Assembly (NCBI GenBank): GCA_027625915.1
Contig: JANTQA010000029.1
Location: forward strand, 6,386,001-6,450,000
Length of the DNA stretch: 64,000 nt
Direction of reading: 5' to 3'
Source of the DNA: Anaeramoeba flamelloides
Lineage: Eukaryota; Metamonada; Anaeramoebidae
Part shown: positions 37,232-48,984 of the stretch, in pieces
How positions within the stretch are numbered: the stretch's first letter is position 1
How the letters are laid out: each line of letters starts with the position of its first letter
The notes under the pieces: generated by a model
Database searches by the model: none
What the model was told of the DNA's origin: nothing
Seen by the model: the letters and a program-made list of their open reading frames with translations, nothing else
Translations under genes and position numbers: made by a program

Positions 37232-37822
37232 GATTTAACTCACTTTATAATATGAATGGAAGTTTTTTTGAGGGTTTATTCCAGTATTCTTTACAAAAAA
37301 TATTTTCAAATTTTTAGATCAGAATCATTTTTTCTAATTTTGTAAAATTTTAGTTTTGTTTTTCAAATTTTTATTTTTCTTTTTCTTTTTTTTTTTTTAT
37401 TGTTTTTTGTTTATATTTTTTTTTTTTTTTTTTTCTGGTTTTGGTGAAACTGTTTCTTTTTTAAGAGAGATAATTTAGAAAAAAAAAAATCAACAAAAAG
37501 ACCAAAAATAACTCAAGAAAATTGAAACTATGTAATTTCTTTTATAATGAATTGAATTATTAGAAAAAAATCCTAATATTAAACTTTTGTTCAATAAAAA
37601 TTCAGTAATAAAAAATCGGTAAGATTTATTTCAAAAATTGTTATTCACTTTTTTTTAGATTTGTGTTTTAATTTTATTCAATTTTTATAATCACAGGTTT
37701 TTATATATTTTAAAAGATTTAATAGTTAATCACAAATCAGATTTAATTATTAATTGTTCTTAAATACTAAAGGATATTTTTTTTTCGATTTATTATTTCA
37801 GGCGAGTCTCAATTTTTGAACT
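37232..37822 (+). mobile_element. TAAACT-type element, family A copy 4
   Basis: Shares with 24207-24792 the blocks ACTCACTTTATAAT, GTTTATTCCAGTATTCTT, ATCATTTTTTCTAATTTTG, ACTATGTAAT and TACTAAAGGATAT, in order. Both termini are eroded, so the limits are approximate. Confidence 0.65.
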
Positions 37823-38029
37823 TCTGTTTCGATTAAATTCTTTATTTTTACTTATTTACTTTTAACTTTGCTAGTACAAATAGTAAAAATATTTAAAAAA
37901 AAAAATACAAAAGAATTATAAAATATAATTATTTTAAAAAAAAGAACTTAAAATGGATTCTGATTTAAATAAAAAGTTGATCAAGAAATATAGAAATTGA
38001 GAAGAGAAAATTTCGAAATAATTAATAAC

Positions 38030-38583
38030 TAAACTTTTTTTGAGTCAAATGCGACCAATTTGTTTTACGAATATCAATTATTTTTTTATAATTCGAATTT
38101 GAAGAACAAATCATAAATAAGTAGAACAATACACATCAGAGAATAGTTAATATCCATATGAAATAAGACTATTAATTCGATTTAATTTTAATCTTAAAAA
38201 TTACTAAAAACCCAAATACTTTGGCACCCATTAAGAAAAACAACAACAAAATTCATTTTGATCTCCAATTGAAGATCAAATGAAATTCCATAGAAATCAA
38301 TATGAATTTACTAAAATCATTTTTAATGTTTCAAGAACATTAAAAATAACAGGTTTTTATCAAGTGTCTATGGTATCTGGCAATAAAAAAAAATTTGTGA
38401 AACAAATAATTCTCAAAAAATGTCGAAAAAATAAAAAATAAAAACGTGAAAAAAATAAGATTAAATAATCTCAATTTTGAAATTTTCAATATAAAATTTT
38501 TTCATCTAATCTCCATTCAAAACTCTTTAAATATGTTTAATCCACCCATTACAACTGGCTACCCTTGGACTGGAAAATTTTTT
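38030..38583 (+). mobile_element. TAAACT-type element, family K copy 1
   Basis: The left end TAAACTTTTTTTGAGTCAAA pairs imperfectly with the complement of the right end (GGACTGGAAAATTTTTTA). The right half shares TTACAACTGG and the upstream purine block with 43075-43258 and 62690-62855. About 555 bp, non-coding. Confidence 0.5.
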
Positions 38584-39424
38584 ATATTCAAATATTACCA
38601 ATTTGTGTTAATTTTCTAAAAAAGTGAAGAGAAAACGCAAAATGATTTATTATAATTAATTAGTCCATTCTTCCATTGTCACATGAACAAGATGATTATT
38701 TAAATTAAAAAAAAAATGATAATAAGAATAAAAACAATAACGATAAATTAAAATAAAACATTTCTTGTATCAAGATGTTATGTCAAAATTTGATATAAAT
38801 AACAACATAAATCAAAATTGGTAAAACAAAAAAAAAAACATTTTATTTTAATATCTTTTTTACTATTATTTTCAAAAAAATAAAAAACCTTTGTAATATC
38901 AAAATTTATTTTGCTTTTTTATTAAAAAAAAAATTTAGAATTATTTTTGAATTTGTCTCACTTTTTTCACTTTCAAATTTTAAAATTATATTGGCTTTAA
39001 TCAAAACTAATTAATGAGAAAATAATGATCTATTGGTTTAGAAAGCAGATAAATTTTTAAAAATGAAATTGAAAAAGTGGTCAATTTGGATTTTATTATT
39101 AATCATATCAATTTGTGTTTGATATGAAAATAACCAAAAAAATTAAAAAAAAAATGAATAATTACAGTGACTTTTAAAAGTAATTGTTCATATAACATTG
39201 CAGGATTTTCGAAAAAAGCTTTTGAAAAATTCTGATTTTTCTTGTTCAGAGTAAAATGTTATTATACTCTGCGAACATATTAAATCCAACAATTTTTTAA
39301 AAACTGAAAGGTTGATTTCAATCACAAAGCTCCCGATGAGATTTTTTTTTAAAAAAGGCAAGTTTGTTTGACACTATATAAAATATATCAAATCAAAACA
39401 GAGATTTTTTGCTTGAAAATATTA
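38584..39424. other. 3' flank of the RING gene
   Basis: Non-coding AT-rich DNA downstream of the minus-strand RING gene. Nothing recognisable. Confidence 0.5.
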
Positions 39425-40372
39425 TTAATTTTGCTCTAATGATAACCTAAGCACTTGTTGAAGCATTAATTCATCAAGTTCTATCCTTTCTTCATTTGAA
39501 AGTTCGTCAATTGAACTCATTAGTCGCTGAATTCTCTCAGAAATTGATTCATTTTCTAGCTTATTTTTTTCTCTTATTTCATTATTTTCTTGATCAATCT
39601 TTTCTTGATTTTGCTTTTGTGATTGGAAAATTGATTTGTTTTTTTCTCTTTGTTTTTCTTTTTCTCGGATTTTATTTAATTCTTCATCGTACAGCCCTTT
39701 TTTTAATTCAGATTCTTTTTGTTTTAATAGTTTTTCCTTGATTTTTTGAGTGTTATTTTCAAATAATTCTCTTTCTTTTTTTCTTGCCAACTTCATTTTT
39801 TCTTTCGTTTTTTGTTGCTTTTTTGTTTTCTTTTTGTGGTTCGTTGATCTTGCTTCCCTAAGATTGTATTTGATTTTAAAACTGTTTTTTCTGCAAAAAG
39901 GACAAAGATCTTTTGAAGTTGCCTGCTTTTTTGGTTGGATTTGTAAATAGCATTCTGTGCAAATTCCTTTGTTACAGCAATGTGTTTGATTTAAAATAGG
40001 AAAGTCTATTAAATGTCGAGAAGATTTTGTTTATTTTAAGAGTGGAAAGTCATTTTAGTTTCATTTATTTGTTTTTATTTTATTTTTTTTTGTTTTTGTT
40101 TGTTGGGGCTGATCTCTTTGAAAAAAAAAAAAATGATCAAATTTTTAATTCCAAAGTAAAAAAAGTTTACAATAATAACAGATCGAACAAACACAATTGG
40201 AAAATTTTGTTGAGTTTCCTGAGGGCTCAAATAGTGGAGATAGTTTCTTTTCGAGAATTTGTTTTTTGACAAATCCACAATCCCAAGAGATTTCTTCATA
40301 AATTTCGTAGGTTGGTTTTGTGTATTTTAAACGGCAAGTGTCAATATATTTCAAAAGTTGTTGCTTGTTCAT
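39425..40372 (-). CDS. Sip5/DA2-type RING finger protein, 2 exons
   Basis: Exons 40372-40171 and 40005-39425 (TAA), joined across a 165-nt GT..AG intron that splits a Tyr codon, give 260 residues. The Cys-rich core after splicing is CSICYYYFPILNQTHCC, then CTEC and later CPFC (about 62-112), with the HCC-x4-C-x2-C spacing of the Sip5/DA2 (GW2) group. The preceding segment, ending KKQILEKKLSPLFEP, also matches the conserved stretch before the RING in that family. The C-terminal ~125 residues are Lys/Glu-rich coiled coil and end LSLEQN. In plants DA2/GW2 are E3 ubiquitin ligases; yeast Sip5 is less understood. An E3 role is likely but inferred. Start is the ATG giving the family-like N-terminus. 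Confidence 0.82.
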
Positions 40373-43300
40373 ACTTGTTTTGTGGTTTATTCTTTTTAAT
40401 AAGAAAGAATGTAATAGAGGAATTTACAGAAACGTATTAAAAAAAAATATGTTTTTTAAAAGAAAAAAATTCAACAAGAAAGGTGGAAAATGGGTTTGTT
40501 CAAAGAAAAATTCACGTATCACTTACATTAGTGTTGGTTGAAATTTTTAAAAAGGGTATTCACAAAGAAATATTTTGGGAAACAAAGATTGTAGGTTCTT
40601 TATTGATCAAAAAAGTTAAAACAAATTTGTTTTTTAGTTGAAAAATATAAAAATAAATATTCCTCTTTTGTAAATTGAAAAAATTCTTGCAAAATCTCAA
40701 TTTAGTAGGGTTTACAACAAATAGAAGTATTTTGTTAAATAAAAAAATGTATTTGGTACAGTATGTCAAATAATCTGTGTTTTTGTATTTTTTTATTTTT
40801 GAACGAATTTAAATCTCGTTTGGATTAATTTTGTAAAAATAATTGTTGTTTTTCAGATTAAACTTTGTGGGTGTTTGAAATAATTGTAGTTTATATTTTG
40901 GTTTTGAAAGTCTTCTTAAATTGTATTTTAGTGTTTGGATTTTACATTTTGATTGGATGTTGTAATCTCTACAAACGAAAATTTTTCCGAAAATAAGTTA
41001 TCATAAAGATAAAAAGGGAATTGTACTAAAAAAATGATTGTATCAGTTGACTTTGAAGCTTTATTCTGATTTTTTCACAATTTCATTTTTCAAAATAAAG
41101 GTTCATTAATACATGTGTTCAATTTAAAGTTTATATTTTCGAGTCAAAATACAAACTATTTAAGGATTAAAAGACTTGAAAAAATATCTTGATACTACTT
41201 TGAAAAAAAACAACAATTATTGATGTTGACAACATTTTAATTTTAAAAAATGCAAAACAATCGCTAAACACAAATTTTGAATATACTCAGAGTTGAAAAA
41301 TTAAAAATAAAAAATTTTTCATTTAGTTTACCAAAAAAAAGATTTAAATATCATAAAAAATTTCAAATTTTTAATTCAAAAAATCAGTTAAATTCTAAAT
41401 TGGGAACTTTTGAGAATTGGGGCCTTTGATGAATTTATTTTAATTTTGTAAATATGATTTTTTTTGAAAGCCGAATGAAAATTAAGTTCCATTTATTTTT
41501 CAATTAATAGTATTAAAGATTCAAAATTTTAAGATCTCTATTAAAAAGTTTTAAGTTTATGTTTTGTAATTAATTAAAAGCAAAAATTTAAAAATCTAAA
41601 AAAAAATTCAAAGTTTTATTATACAAAGCTCCTTGTAAAGATCTGATCTTGTCTCAGATCTGTTCAAAAATCTAAATGGATTAACTTTTCAGTCTTTTTT
41701 ATTAGATTAATTCTTCAGAGGTGTTAGTAACCCCTATTTGTAACTAAAGACCATTATTAATAATTTAAAATGGAAACTAATTAACTGCTTATTTCTGATC
41801 AAAAAAGAAAGACATCAATACTGCAAAAAAATATATAAAAAAGAAATAGAATTCTTCAAATAATTGTTAAAAAACGAATAATTGGGGTATTGAAAGATTC
41901 AATTGGATTATTTTAACAAAAAAATCAGAAACAACAAGACAAGGAAAATTTTTTCAAAAAAAAATCTCTAAATTTTGTATTTTGGAAATACACTATTATA
42001 ATAAACATTATTATACATAACAATTTTGAAAAAGGATTACAACTTTAATAGATATTAATAGGAATTGAAAAAAAAATGAAATTTTTCAGTAATATTTTTT
42101 TCATTTTTAATTGTAAAATTTTTGAATTTTTTAATTGACTTAGTAGAGAGATAATTTTCAAGTATTTTTTTTAATAGTCTAAAAAGAAACATATTTTTTC
42201 AATTCTAAAATAGCACAAAATATTTCAATCAAAAGATATTGCTAAATTAAATTGAAAAACTGATTTTTTAACTGTTTTTGGAATATTTTTTATCATTTTA
42301 TTTTTTTCCATGTACGCTTTTTTATATACGTTCTAGATTGTTTTCTGCAAATTGCTTTAACATTTATTCTTTTTTCAATCTTAATGTTCAATCAAAAATT
42401 AATTCATTTCAACTTTTTTCATTAAAAAAATACCCCAAAAATAGGCTTTTTTTTCAAAAGTTGGTATTTTTGAAAAAGGGGGTATTCGGATTTTCATGAG
42501 TTTAATAGCTATCCTTTTTTTATTATATAAAATTATGATAACTTTGAAAAAATAATTTATAAAAGAAGTATAACTGAAATCCAATGTATATTTTTGGCTA
42601 ACTTTAATTTTCGGTGTTTAAATTTTCCTTGTAGTGAAATGCAGACTAATATCTCTAAAAACAATTAATTTTCATTGAAATTTTTGTATATTATTTAAAA
42701 AAAGTTAATCATGGGAATTTGATACAATATTTCAATAAAAGTTTAGTAAAACATTAACTTTAAAAGATCATTGACTAGCTCTAACAAAGATCTTTCGATT
42801 ATACTAAGACTTAATGTAAATTTCATTTTTCTGCCTCTTTTTTTTTTCCATTATAGGTAGTTGTGTTTCTCACTTCTCATGTTGGACAATCAAAAAATTC
42901 AATATCTTATTTGATAGTTCAATAAATGTCTTTTATTGTTCCCGAAATTTTCATTTCTTTTTCAACATTTTTCATTTTTTCTAAAATCCTACCCAATGTT
43001 CCAATAACATAGAATAACACATTTTACATTTGTAAATTTAGATCTTGCAATAAAAAAATAAAATTTTCAAAACAAGCAGATAAAAAAAAATCACATTTAA
43101 AAAAAAATAAAAAAAGTGAAAAAAAAGAGAAAAAATGATTCTAATTTTTGAAATTTCCCAAATAATTTTTTTTTCTTCAAATTTTTATTCAATCCCTTTA
43201 AGGATAGTTAATTCATCTGTTACAACTGGGCATCTTTGACTAGAAAATTGTTTATTATAATATAAAATTAATCACGATATATACTTGATGAAAATTAATA

Positions 43301-44569
43301 TAATCCAACACTAAATTTAAAAAGAAATATTTCTATTTAATCAAAAATAGATCCTTTGGATTAAAAAAGTTAAAATTTTTTCAAAAAACAACTAAAAGGA
43401 AACGAATTAAAACAAGGATGAGAACAAAGAGTTTGATTGTATTTTATTTTGATTTAGTTGACTATTAAAAATATCATTAACACCAACAACAGTCATAAAT
43501 AAAGGTAAATCAATATTTTCTCAACCAATTGTGATATTATAAATTGCTATGAACAGAATGCTTATATTTATATAACATTTAATACGTTCTTTAAATACTC
43601 TGTTCTTAGCTGAAATAGTTTTGTTATTCTATGAAATTTTAAAGTAGTTATCATTTGTTCCCGAGCTGGGATAAAAAAATGACAAAAAATAACATGTTTA
43701 CAATGATGATTTTGTTAAATTATACTTTAGATCAACTTTTTGTATATTGTTTACTCTTTCAATTTTGGATTTTTTCAAATTATGAATTTATATTTTTTGT
43801 TATTCAAAATAACTTTTCAGAATGATGGTGAGAGTTTCTAATTAATAAAATTAGAAGGGCTGTGGGATAAATCAAATTAATAAATTATATGTAGATCAAG
43901 TATAGCAACTTATACTAATTTTCAAATAAAACTGAAAATTAAAAGAGTCTTTTACTCATCTTACTCATCCAATTTGGATGTTTTGAACAAACAAAAATAA
44001 TAAAAAAATTGAGTTGAAAATTTCAAGATCAAATTGATCAATGTATTTGAGTTTGGTAATTTAAAGTTGTTTTTTGGAAATTCTGTATTAGAGAAAAATT
44101 TTTGAAATTATTAAAAAAAAGGTAGAATTTTTAAACATTTTTTTTTATTTAAATTATAAAAGAATAAAATTGGAAATATATTTGTTTGTTTTTAATTTTA
44201 TTTTGATTATTAGTATTAACTAGCCCGTTTCTAATAATAACTCTTGCAATTTTGTTCATTTCCTCAAAATAAACAAATTATAATTCTGTCTAGGTGATAT
44301 TAAAAATAGTACCTATCGAGAATGATAATCAGCATAGTTTTTCGAATTCGCTAAAATAACGCCTGATATTTCGCTTTTCAAAAAGTTTTCTCAATAACCT
44401 CGCATAATTATCACTAATTATCAAGATTGTTTGTAACTTTTGTTTTCTTCTTTTTTATTGTTCTTCTTCTCTTATCTTTGCATTGGACAGAAAACCCAAA
44501 ATTTTAAAGGTTTTTTTTAATCGATCACCAAATAAGAATGAAAATTTTCTCTTTCTTCTTTTTTGTTAT
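40373..44569. other. Long intergenic region
   Basis: 4.2 kb upstream of the RING gene. It holds one partial family K element near its right side (43075-43258). Frames at 40320-40541, 40560-40769 and 42278-42584 are low complexity and lack splice or domain support. No promoter motif is evident. Confidence 0.5.
43075..43258 (+). repeat. Family K right-end module
   Basis: Shares GTTACAACTGG, TTTGACTAGAAAATTG and an upstream AGAAAAAATGATT block with 38430-38583 and 62690-62855. The left end could not be placed. Confidence 0.5.
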
Positions 44570-44674
44570 TTAATTCGTCAAGGCAATATCTCCATTTTTA
44601 AAAAACTCATCAATTAGAGATCCAAGTGCAAATTCTGAATGGGTTGTTATTATTTGTTTGATTGTATTATTCAT
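44570..44674 (-). CDS. Possible 34-residue small protein
   Basis: The frame from ATG at 44674 to TAA encodes MNNTIKQIITTHSEFALG followed by SLIDEFFKNGDIALTN. Composition is balanced and amphipathic, unlike the Lys/Phe-rich chance frames around it. It lies 440 nt downstream of the UBX gene on the same strand. The frame is also open upstream (ENSQ), so it could instead be a last exon after an AG near 44688. No family recognised; it could still be chance. Confidence 0.3.
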   Translation of the reverse strand: MNNTIKQIITTHSEFALGSLIDEFFKNGDIALTN

Positions 44675-44770
44675 TTGAGAATTTTCTTATTTTGTTAAAA
44701 AAAAAAATGAATTGAAAAAATTGTTTTTCCACTATAAAAAATCTCATTATTTGTCGAAAGCTTTTAGTCT

Positions 44771-44826
44771 TCCAATCCTTCCAAACACTTGAAGATGATT
44801 TACAGACCTTCCAAACCCTTCCAAAC
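44771..44826 (+). repeat. CCTTCCAAAC degenerate tandem
   Basis: Four imperfect copies of CCTTCCAAAC with short spacers, in non-coding DNA. Confidence 0.6.
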
Positions 44827-45115
44827 ATTTTTATAAGTGATAATGTTTGTAAAAGTTAAAACATTTTTTGTACTGTTGAAAAACATGGGATTTTTAAATA
44901 AAGTTCTTTTAAAAAAAAATAATTTTCTTTCGCGAGATTTTTGGAGATTATTGAATTTTTTGGATTATCACGATTTTATGATTCTTCACTGATAAAGTGG
45001 GATTAATCACAAATTTGTAATATTATCTTTATTGTATTGCTAATATCGTGGCAATCCATGTTACCATCAAAACCTTATTTTTGATTATAAAAAAAATAAA
45101 AAATTAACCAATAGG

Positions 45116-46831
45116 CTATAAAAGTGATAAACGCACAAGCGAATTTCCTAAAGATAATTCTTGTATTGTTTTTTTCCGAAACCCACTTAGTGCTTTCCTT
45201 GTTATCCCACGCATATCATAAAGTTCAAATTCTGGGTTTAATAATAAAGATTGTTGCAAATATAACCGGCACTTTTTAAAAAGTATGTCGATTTTCTCAC
45301 TTTTATAAAAGTTAAAAATTTTTGTGTCTCCGCTTGAGAATAAAACCTTAATAGGTACAACATTTTTTGTGTTATCTGTGTTTGGTTCTTTTCTCCACCA
45401 CAAATTATCAATTGTTTCAAGTTGTCTTTTCCTATTTCTAAAAAGACCATTGTTGTTTGTTTTTCTTGGTAGGCCTTGAAGTTTCGTTGTCGTTTTATTA
45501 TTATTCTTTGTACGAACATTGTTTAGGTTAATTGTTTTAGGTTTTGAATTTAATATTAATTTTTTTTGATTATTTGGTTTGAATTTTATTTCTGATTCTA
45601 TTTCTAACTCGGGTTCGGTTTCTGTTTCAGATTCTGTATCCGATTCTGATTCTGATTCTGATTCTGATTCTGATTCCAATTCACTTGAAGTGGTAGGAAA
45701 ATCGAATTGGCTGTAATTATCAAAGTTTACCATATTGGTTTCTTTATTAATTTCTATTTCAATATCACTGCCATATCCTTTTTCTTTTTCTTTTTCTTTT
45801 TCTTTTTCAATTTCTTTTTCAATTTCTTTTTCTTTAGCAATTTCTTTGCTAGCCCCTTTTTCTTTTTCTTGATAAATTTCTTTTTCCTTGTTGAATTGTT
45901 TTAACTGGTTACGATAATTCTCTGTTGATTCAGCAATTGCTATTTGCATTTGTTTCTCGAGATCAAGTTCGAAAGGATCAATTAAAGAAAATAAAACATT
46001 TTGATCAAGGAAATTTGTGATGTGTGAAACGATTGCATTTGGAGACAGATTTTGGGTAAGAAACCAAAACTTTCTTTCACCTGTCCGAGGATCTATAAAA
46101 TCTATTCTCGGAAGGATTGTTTCTTCAAATGCATGATTTAAATTGTAATGAGCAAAAATGCCCTTTGTGTTATAGGGAGTATAGGGGTAATATTGTTTGT
46201 ATTGAATATATTCTTCTTGGTTTTGATAAAACTGAAAAAATAGAAACTTTTCTTGTATCAATTTCCTTACTCCTTTGTCAGACCAAACGTCCCTATTCAG
46301 GGCACCAGAAGATAAGCAATTGGTTCTTTGTAAATTTACCATGATCCATTTTAATTTTTTCGATCCAAATTGTTTAGCATCTTCTAAAGTTCCTTCAAAA
46401 TACAGATCATAAGGTGGTTTAAATTGCTTTGCTAATTTTGTAGCTCCAAGTTTTTCAAATTTTGAAGAAAGCGACTGCTTGTTTGTTTTTAGTATCAACC
46501 TTGTGCTTCTCCTTCTTGGAATTGTCGATCCTCCATTGACTTCCATTGTTCGTCTGTATTGTCCTTGTCCTTTTCTTTGTCCTTGCCCTTGTACTTGTCC
46601 TTGTCCCTGTCCCTGTCCCTGTTCCAAAAAGTTTGTGGCTTGTTGATCAGAATTTTGGTAGTTTGTAGTTCTTCTTTTTTTAGTTCCATAAGTTTGCTCA
46701 TAGAGATTGATCGCAGTTTGGTAATCAAAATTTGCTGAAGATAAAAAATGAATTGCAACTGTTTCGTCTGTCTCAACTTCAACTTGAAATTGTAAGACTA
46801 GACTTTGTTCAATTTGTGAAAGATCATTCAT
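45116..46831 (-). CDS. UBA/UAS/UIM/UBX protein, UBXN7-like Cdc48 adaptor
   Basis: A single exon, 571 residues, TAG stop. A UBA-like fold fits residues 5-48 (ETVAIHFLSSANFDYQTAIN). A Gly-Gln repeat follows at 71-91. A UAS thioredoxin-like domain spans about 130-278, with FKPPYDLYFEGTLEDAK, LNRDVWSDKGVRKLIQEKF and FIDPRTGE, closely following UBXN7. A ubiquitin-interacting motif lies at about 288-303 (ELDLEKQMQIAIAEST). Then come Lys-Glu and Glu-Ser repeats, and a UBX domain at 492-571 (PIKVLFSSGDTKIFNF to the end). UBXN7 links p97/Cdc48 to ubiquitinated substrates and cullin ligases; this protein probably does the same. The UAS has about 20 extra residues before FIDPRTG. The usual Phe-Pro-Arg p97-contact loop is not obvious (MRGITRKAL at its place). 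Confidence 0.88.
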   Translation of the reverse strand: MNDLSQIEQSLVLQFQVEVETDETVAIHFLSSANFDYQTAINLYEQTYGTKKRRTTNYQNSDQQATNFLEQGQGQGQGQVQGQGQRKGQGQYRRTMEVNGGSTIPRRRSTRLILKTNKQSLSSKFEKLGATKLAKQFKPPYDLYFEGTLEDAKQFGSKKLKWIMVNLQRTNCLSSGALNRDVWSDKGVRKLIQEKFLFFQFYQNQEEYIQYKQYYPYTPYNTKGIFAHYNLNHAFEETILPRIDFIDPRTGERKFWFLTQNLSPNAIVSHITNFLDQNVLFSLIDPFELDLEKQMQIAIAESTENYRNQLKQFNKEKEIYQEKEKGASKEIAKEKEIEKEIEKEKEKEKEKGYGSDIEIEINKETNMVNFDNYSQFDFPTTSSELESESESESESESDTESETETEPELEIESEIKFKPNNQKKLILNSKPKTINLNNVRTKNNNKTTTKLQGLPRKTNNNGLFRNRKRQLETIDNLWWRKEPNTDNTKNVVPIKVLFSSGDTKIFNFYKSEKIDILFKKCRLYLQQSLLLNPEFELYDMRGITRKALSGFRKKTIQELSLGNSLVRLSLL

Positions 46832-48113
46832 TCTGTTAAAAGATCTCTTCTGTTTAAAGTCAAATAATCTTGAATAATTTGATCAATGTTTTTAAAATAC
46901 GTTTGTGTTTTGTGTTTTCTTGTTTTCAAAAGAGGGTGAGAATACAATTTTTTTTTAAAGGAAAAGAAACTCAAATTCAGACTAAAAAGAAAAAAATGAT
47001 TGAACAAACGAATAATTTTTTAACAAAATTTTTGATTTGTTTGTTTTTTTTATCAGTTATTTGAAATCAAGTGATCACAAACACAAATGTATTGTACCAT
47101 AATTTTAAAGTGCACCAAGTCAAGAATAAGATCGGTTCATTTATTGTTTAAGACAACATTTTGTAAACTCCATTTTTTTTAATTGTTTCTTGAAACTTTG
47201 AAAGCTAATTTACAACAATGTTAAAATTTGCGATATTAGCCTAAACTTGAAATATTGGGTTGTTTTCTCAAATTTTTACTCTTGTTTCATGATGTTTATT
47301 TAAAAACGATCCAGGATCGTACTTTTAAGACTTCGTACTTTTGTCGTTTAAAAATAATACAAATAAAATTTGAAAAGAAAACGAAACAAAACCAAATATC
47401 GTTTTTTTCTTAAAAGTAACTCTTAATGTAGTTCTCGAATAATTGGAAATTCTTTAAAGATTCGTCTGTAGTATTTTATCATCCTCCTTTTTGTTTTGAA
47501 AGTTTTCAATTTCTGTTAGATCATGTGAATCAACACTAACAGAGAATAACCACGAATTCACTTTTGAAAAAATCCTGGAGAAGTGATAAAGCAATTAAAA
47601 AAAGTGAGTACTTTTTTTTTATGAGGTTGTCAGAATAAATACTTTTTTAAGGATTACATTTGCAATTGAAATTCAAAGTATTATATGTTCCAACTGTTAT
47701 TTGGGGGTTGGTAAATCTCAAAAATTTAATGTCAAGAGAGATCTAAGAAGGAAAAAATGTCATTTTTTTCCTATTTTTGGCTGTAATTGTCTAATATTAA
47801 AAAATGACAAAGAAAGTTGGTAAAAATTAGCTTTTTGAGTAAATTAATTTATATTTCAATTTTTAAAACCAAACCACCTTGTTGAGAAGCTTCTATGCTT
47901 ATATTTAGGTTTGGGGGTGAAGCTGAGTGGGTGTTAAAAAAGGAAATAAACGGTCAAAGTGGGTAATATTAATAATTTTGATGACTAATATTATATTATT
48001 TCAAAAGAAAACAATTTGATATTGGCAGGTTAAAGTGGGTTTGGTATTGTTTGAATCCACGAATTTACCCATTTCCAAAAAAGAAAAATTATTTTTTCAA
48101 CTTTGAACTGACA
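46832..48113. other. Intergenic upstream of the UBX gene
   Basis: Probable promoter side of the UBX gene. The perfect palindrome ACGATCCAGGATCGT lies at about 47307-47321. No gene or element ends otherwise recognised. Confidence 0.45.
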
Positions 48114-48116
48114 TAA

Positions 48117-48981
48117 CCATTGTGAAAAAAATTTGGTTCATTAAAAAAAATTGGTTCAGTCAAAAATTTGTTTTCGTTTTTTAAATAATAAATATTAGCA
48201 AAATGATTTTTGATCATGGTAAAATTTTATGAACAAATCTTACATTTAATAAAAACCAAAGTCACTATCAATAATAATTTTCCAATGCAATATTATCTTG
48301 TTGTATTTTGAGCTTTTAGAATTACTATGGAACTCTAAAAAACAAAAATTTATTTTTAATTGTAAACTTTACTAAAAATGTTGATTTTTTTTTTATTAGA
48401 TTACATTCCAAGATCAAGTTAATCATTGTTTGGGAAAACCAAAAATTAATAACCATTTTAAATTAAGGTTTGTCTATGGGGATTTTAAGAATTTAAATGG
48501 TTTCTGAAATCATGATATTTCGGTATTTTGAAGTTTTGATTGTAAACATTAGTGGAAAACAATCTCTTCTGAAAAAACAGCTTTTTTGGAAGATTTTATT
48601 ATTCAATTTGATTTAAAAGGTCATTCAAGATTAACCGTGATAGATTTGCGTTCATTAACAATGTTAAATATCTTATTGAATTAATATATTTTAATATTTC
48701 CTATTAAATAGTTCTCTTATTTTTAGTAAAGTTGACAATTAAAAGTAAATTTTTGTATTTTAGAGTTCCATAGTAATTCTAAAAGCTCAAAATACAACAA
48801 GATAATATTGCATTGGAAAATTATTATTGATAATGACTTTGGTTTTTATTAAATGTAAGATTTGTTCATAAAATTTTACCATGATCAAAAATCATTTTGC
48901 TAATATTTATTATTTAAAAAACGAAAACAAATTTTTGACTGAACCAATTTTTTTTAATGACCCAAATTTTTTTCACAATGG
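48117..48981. mobile_element. Large foldback element, family G
   Basis: Two inverted arms of about 262 bp (48117-48378 and 48719-48981) are nearly identical and enclose a ~340-bp unpaired centre. The outermost bases are CCATTGTGAAAAAAATTTGG and its complement. TAA is present on both sides (48114-48116 and 48982-48984). The centre has no coding frame. Only one copy in the window. The high arm identity means it is young or that the arms are kept alike by gene conversion. Confidence 0.92.
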
Positions 48982-48984
48982 TAA

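Noticed and set aside
40027-40299. Frames overlapping the RING gene on both strands
   Set aside because: Phe/Lys-rich readings of the 165-nt intron and the antisense of exon 1.
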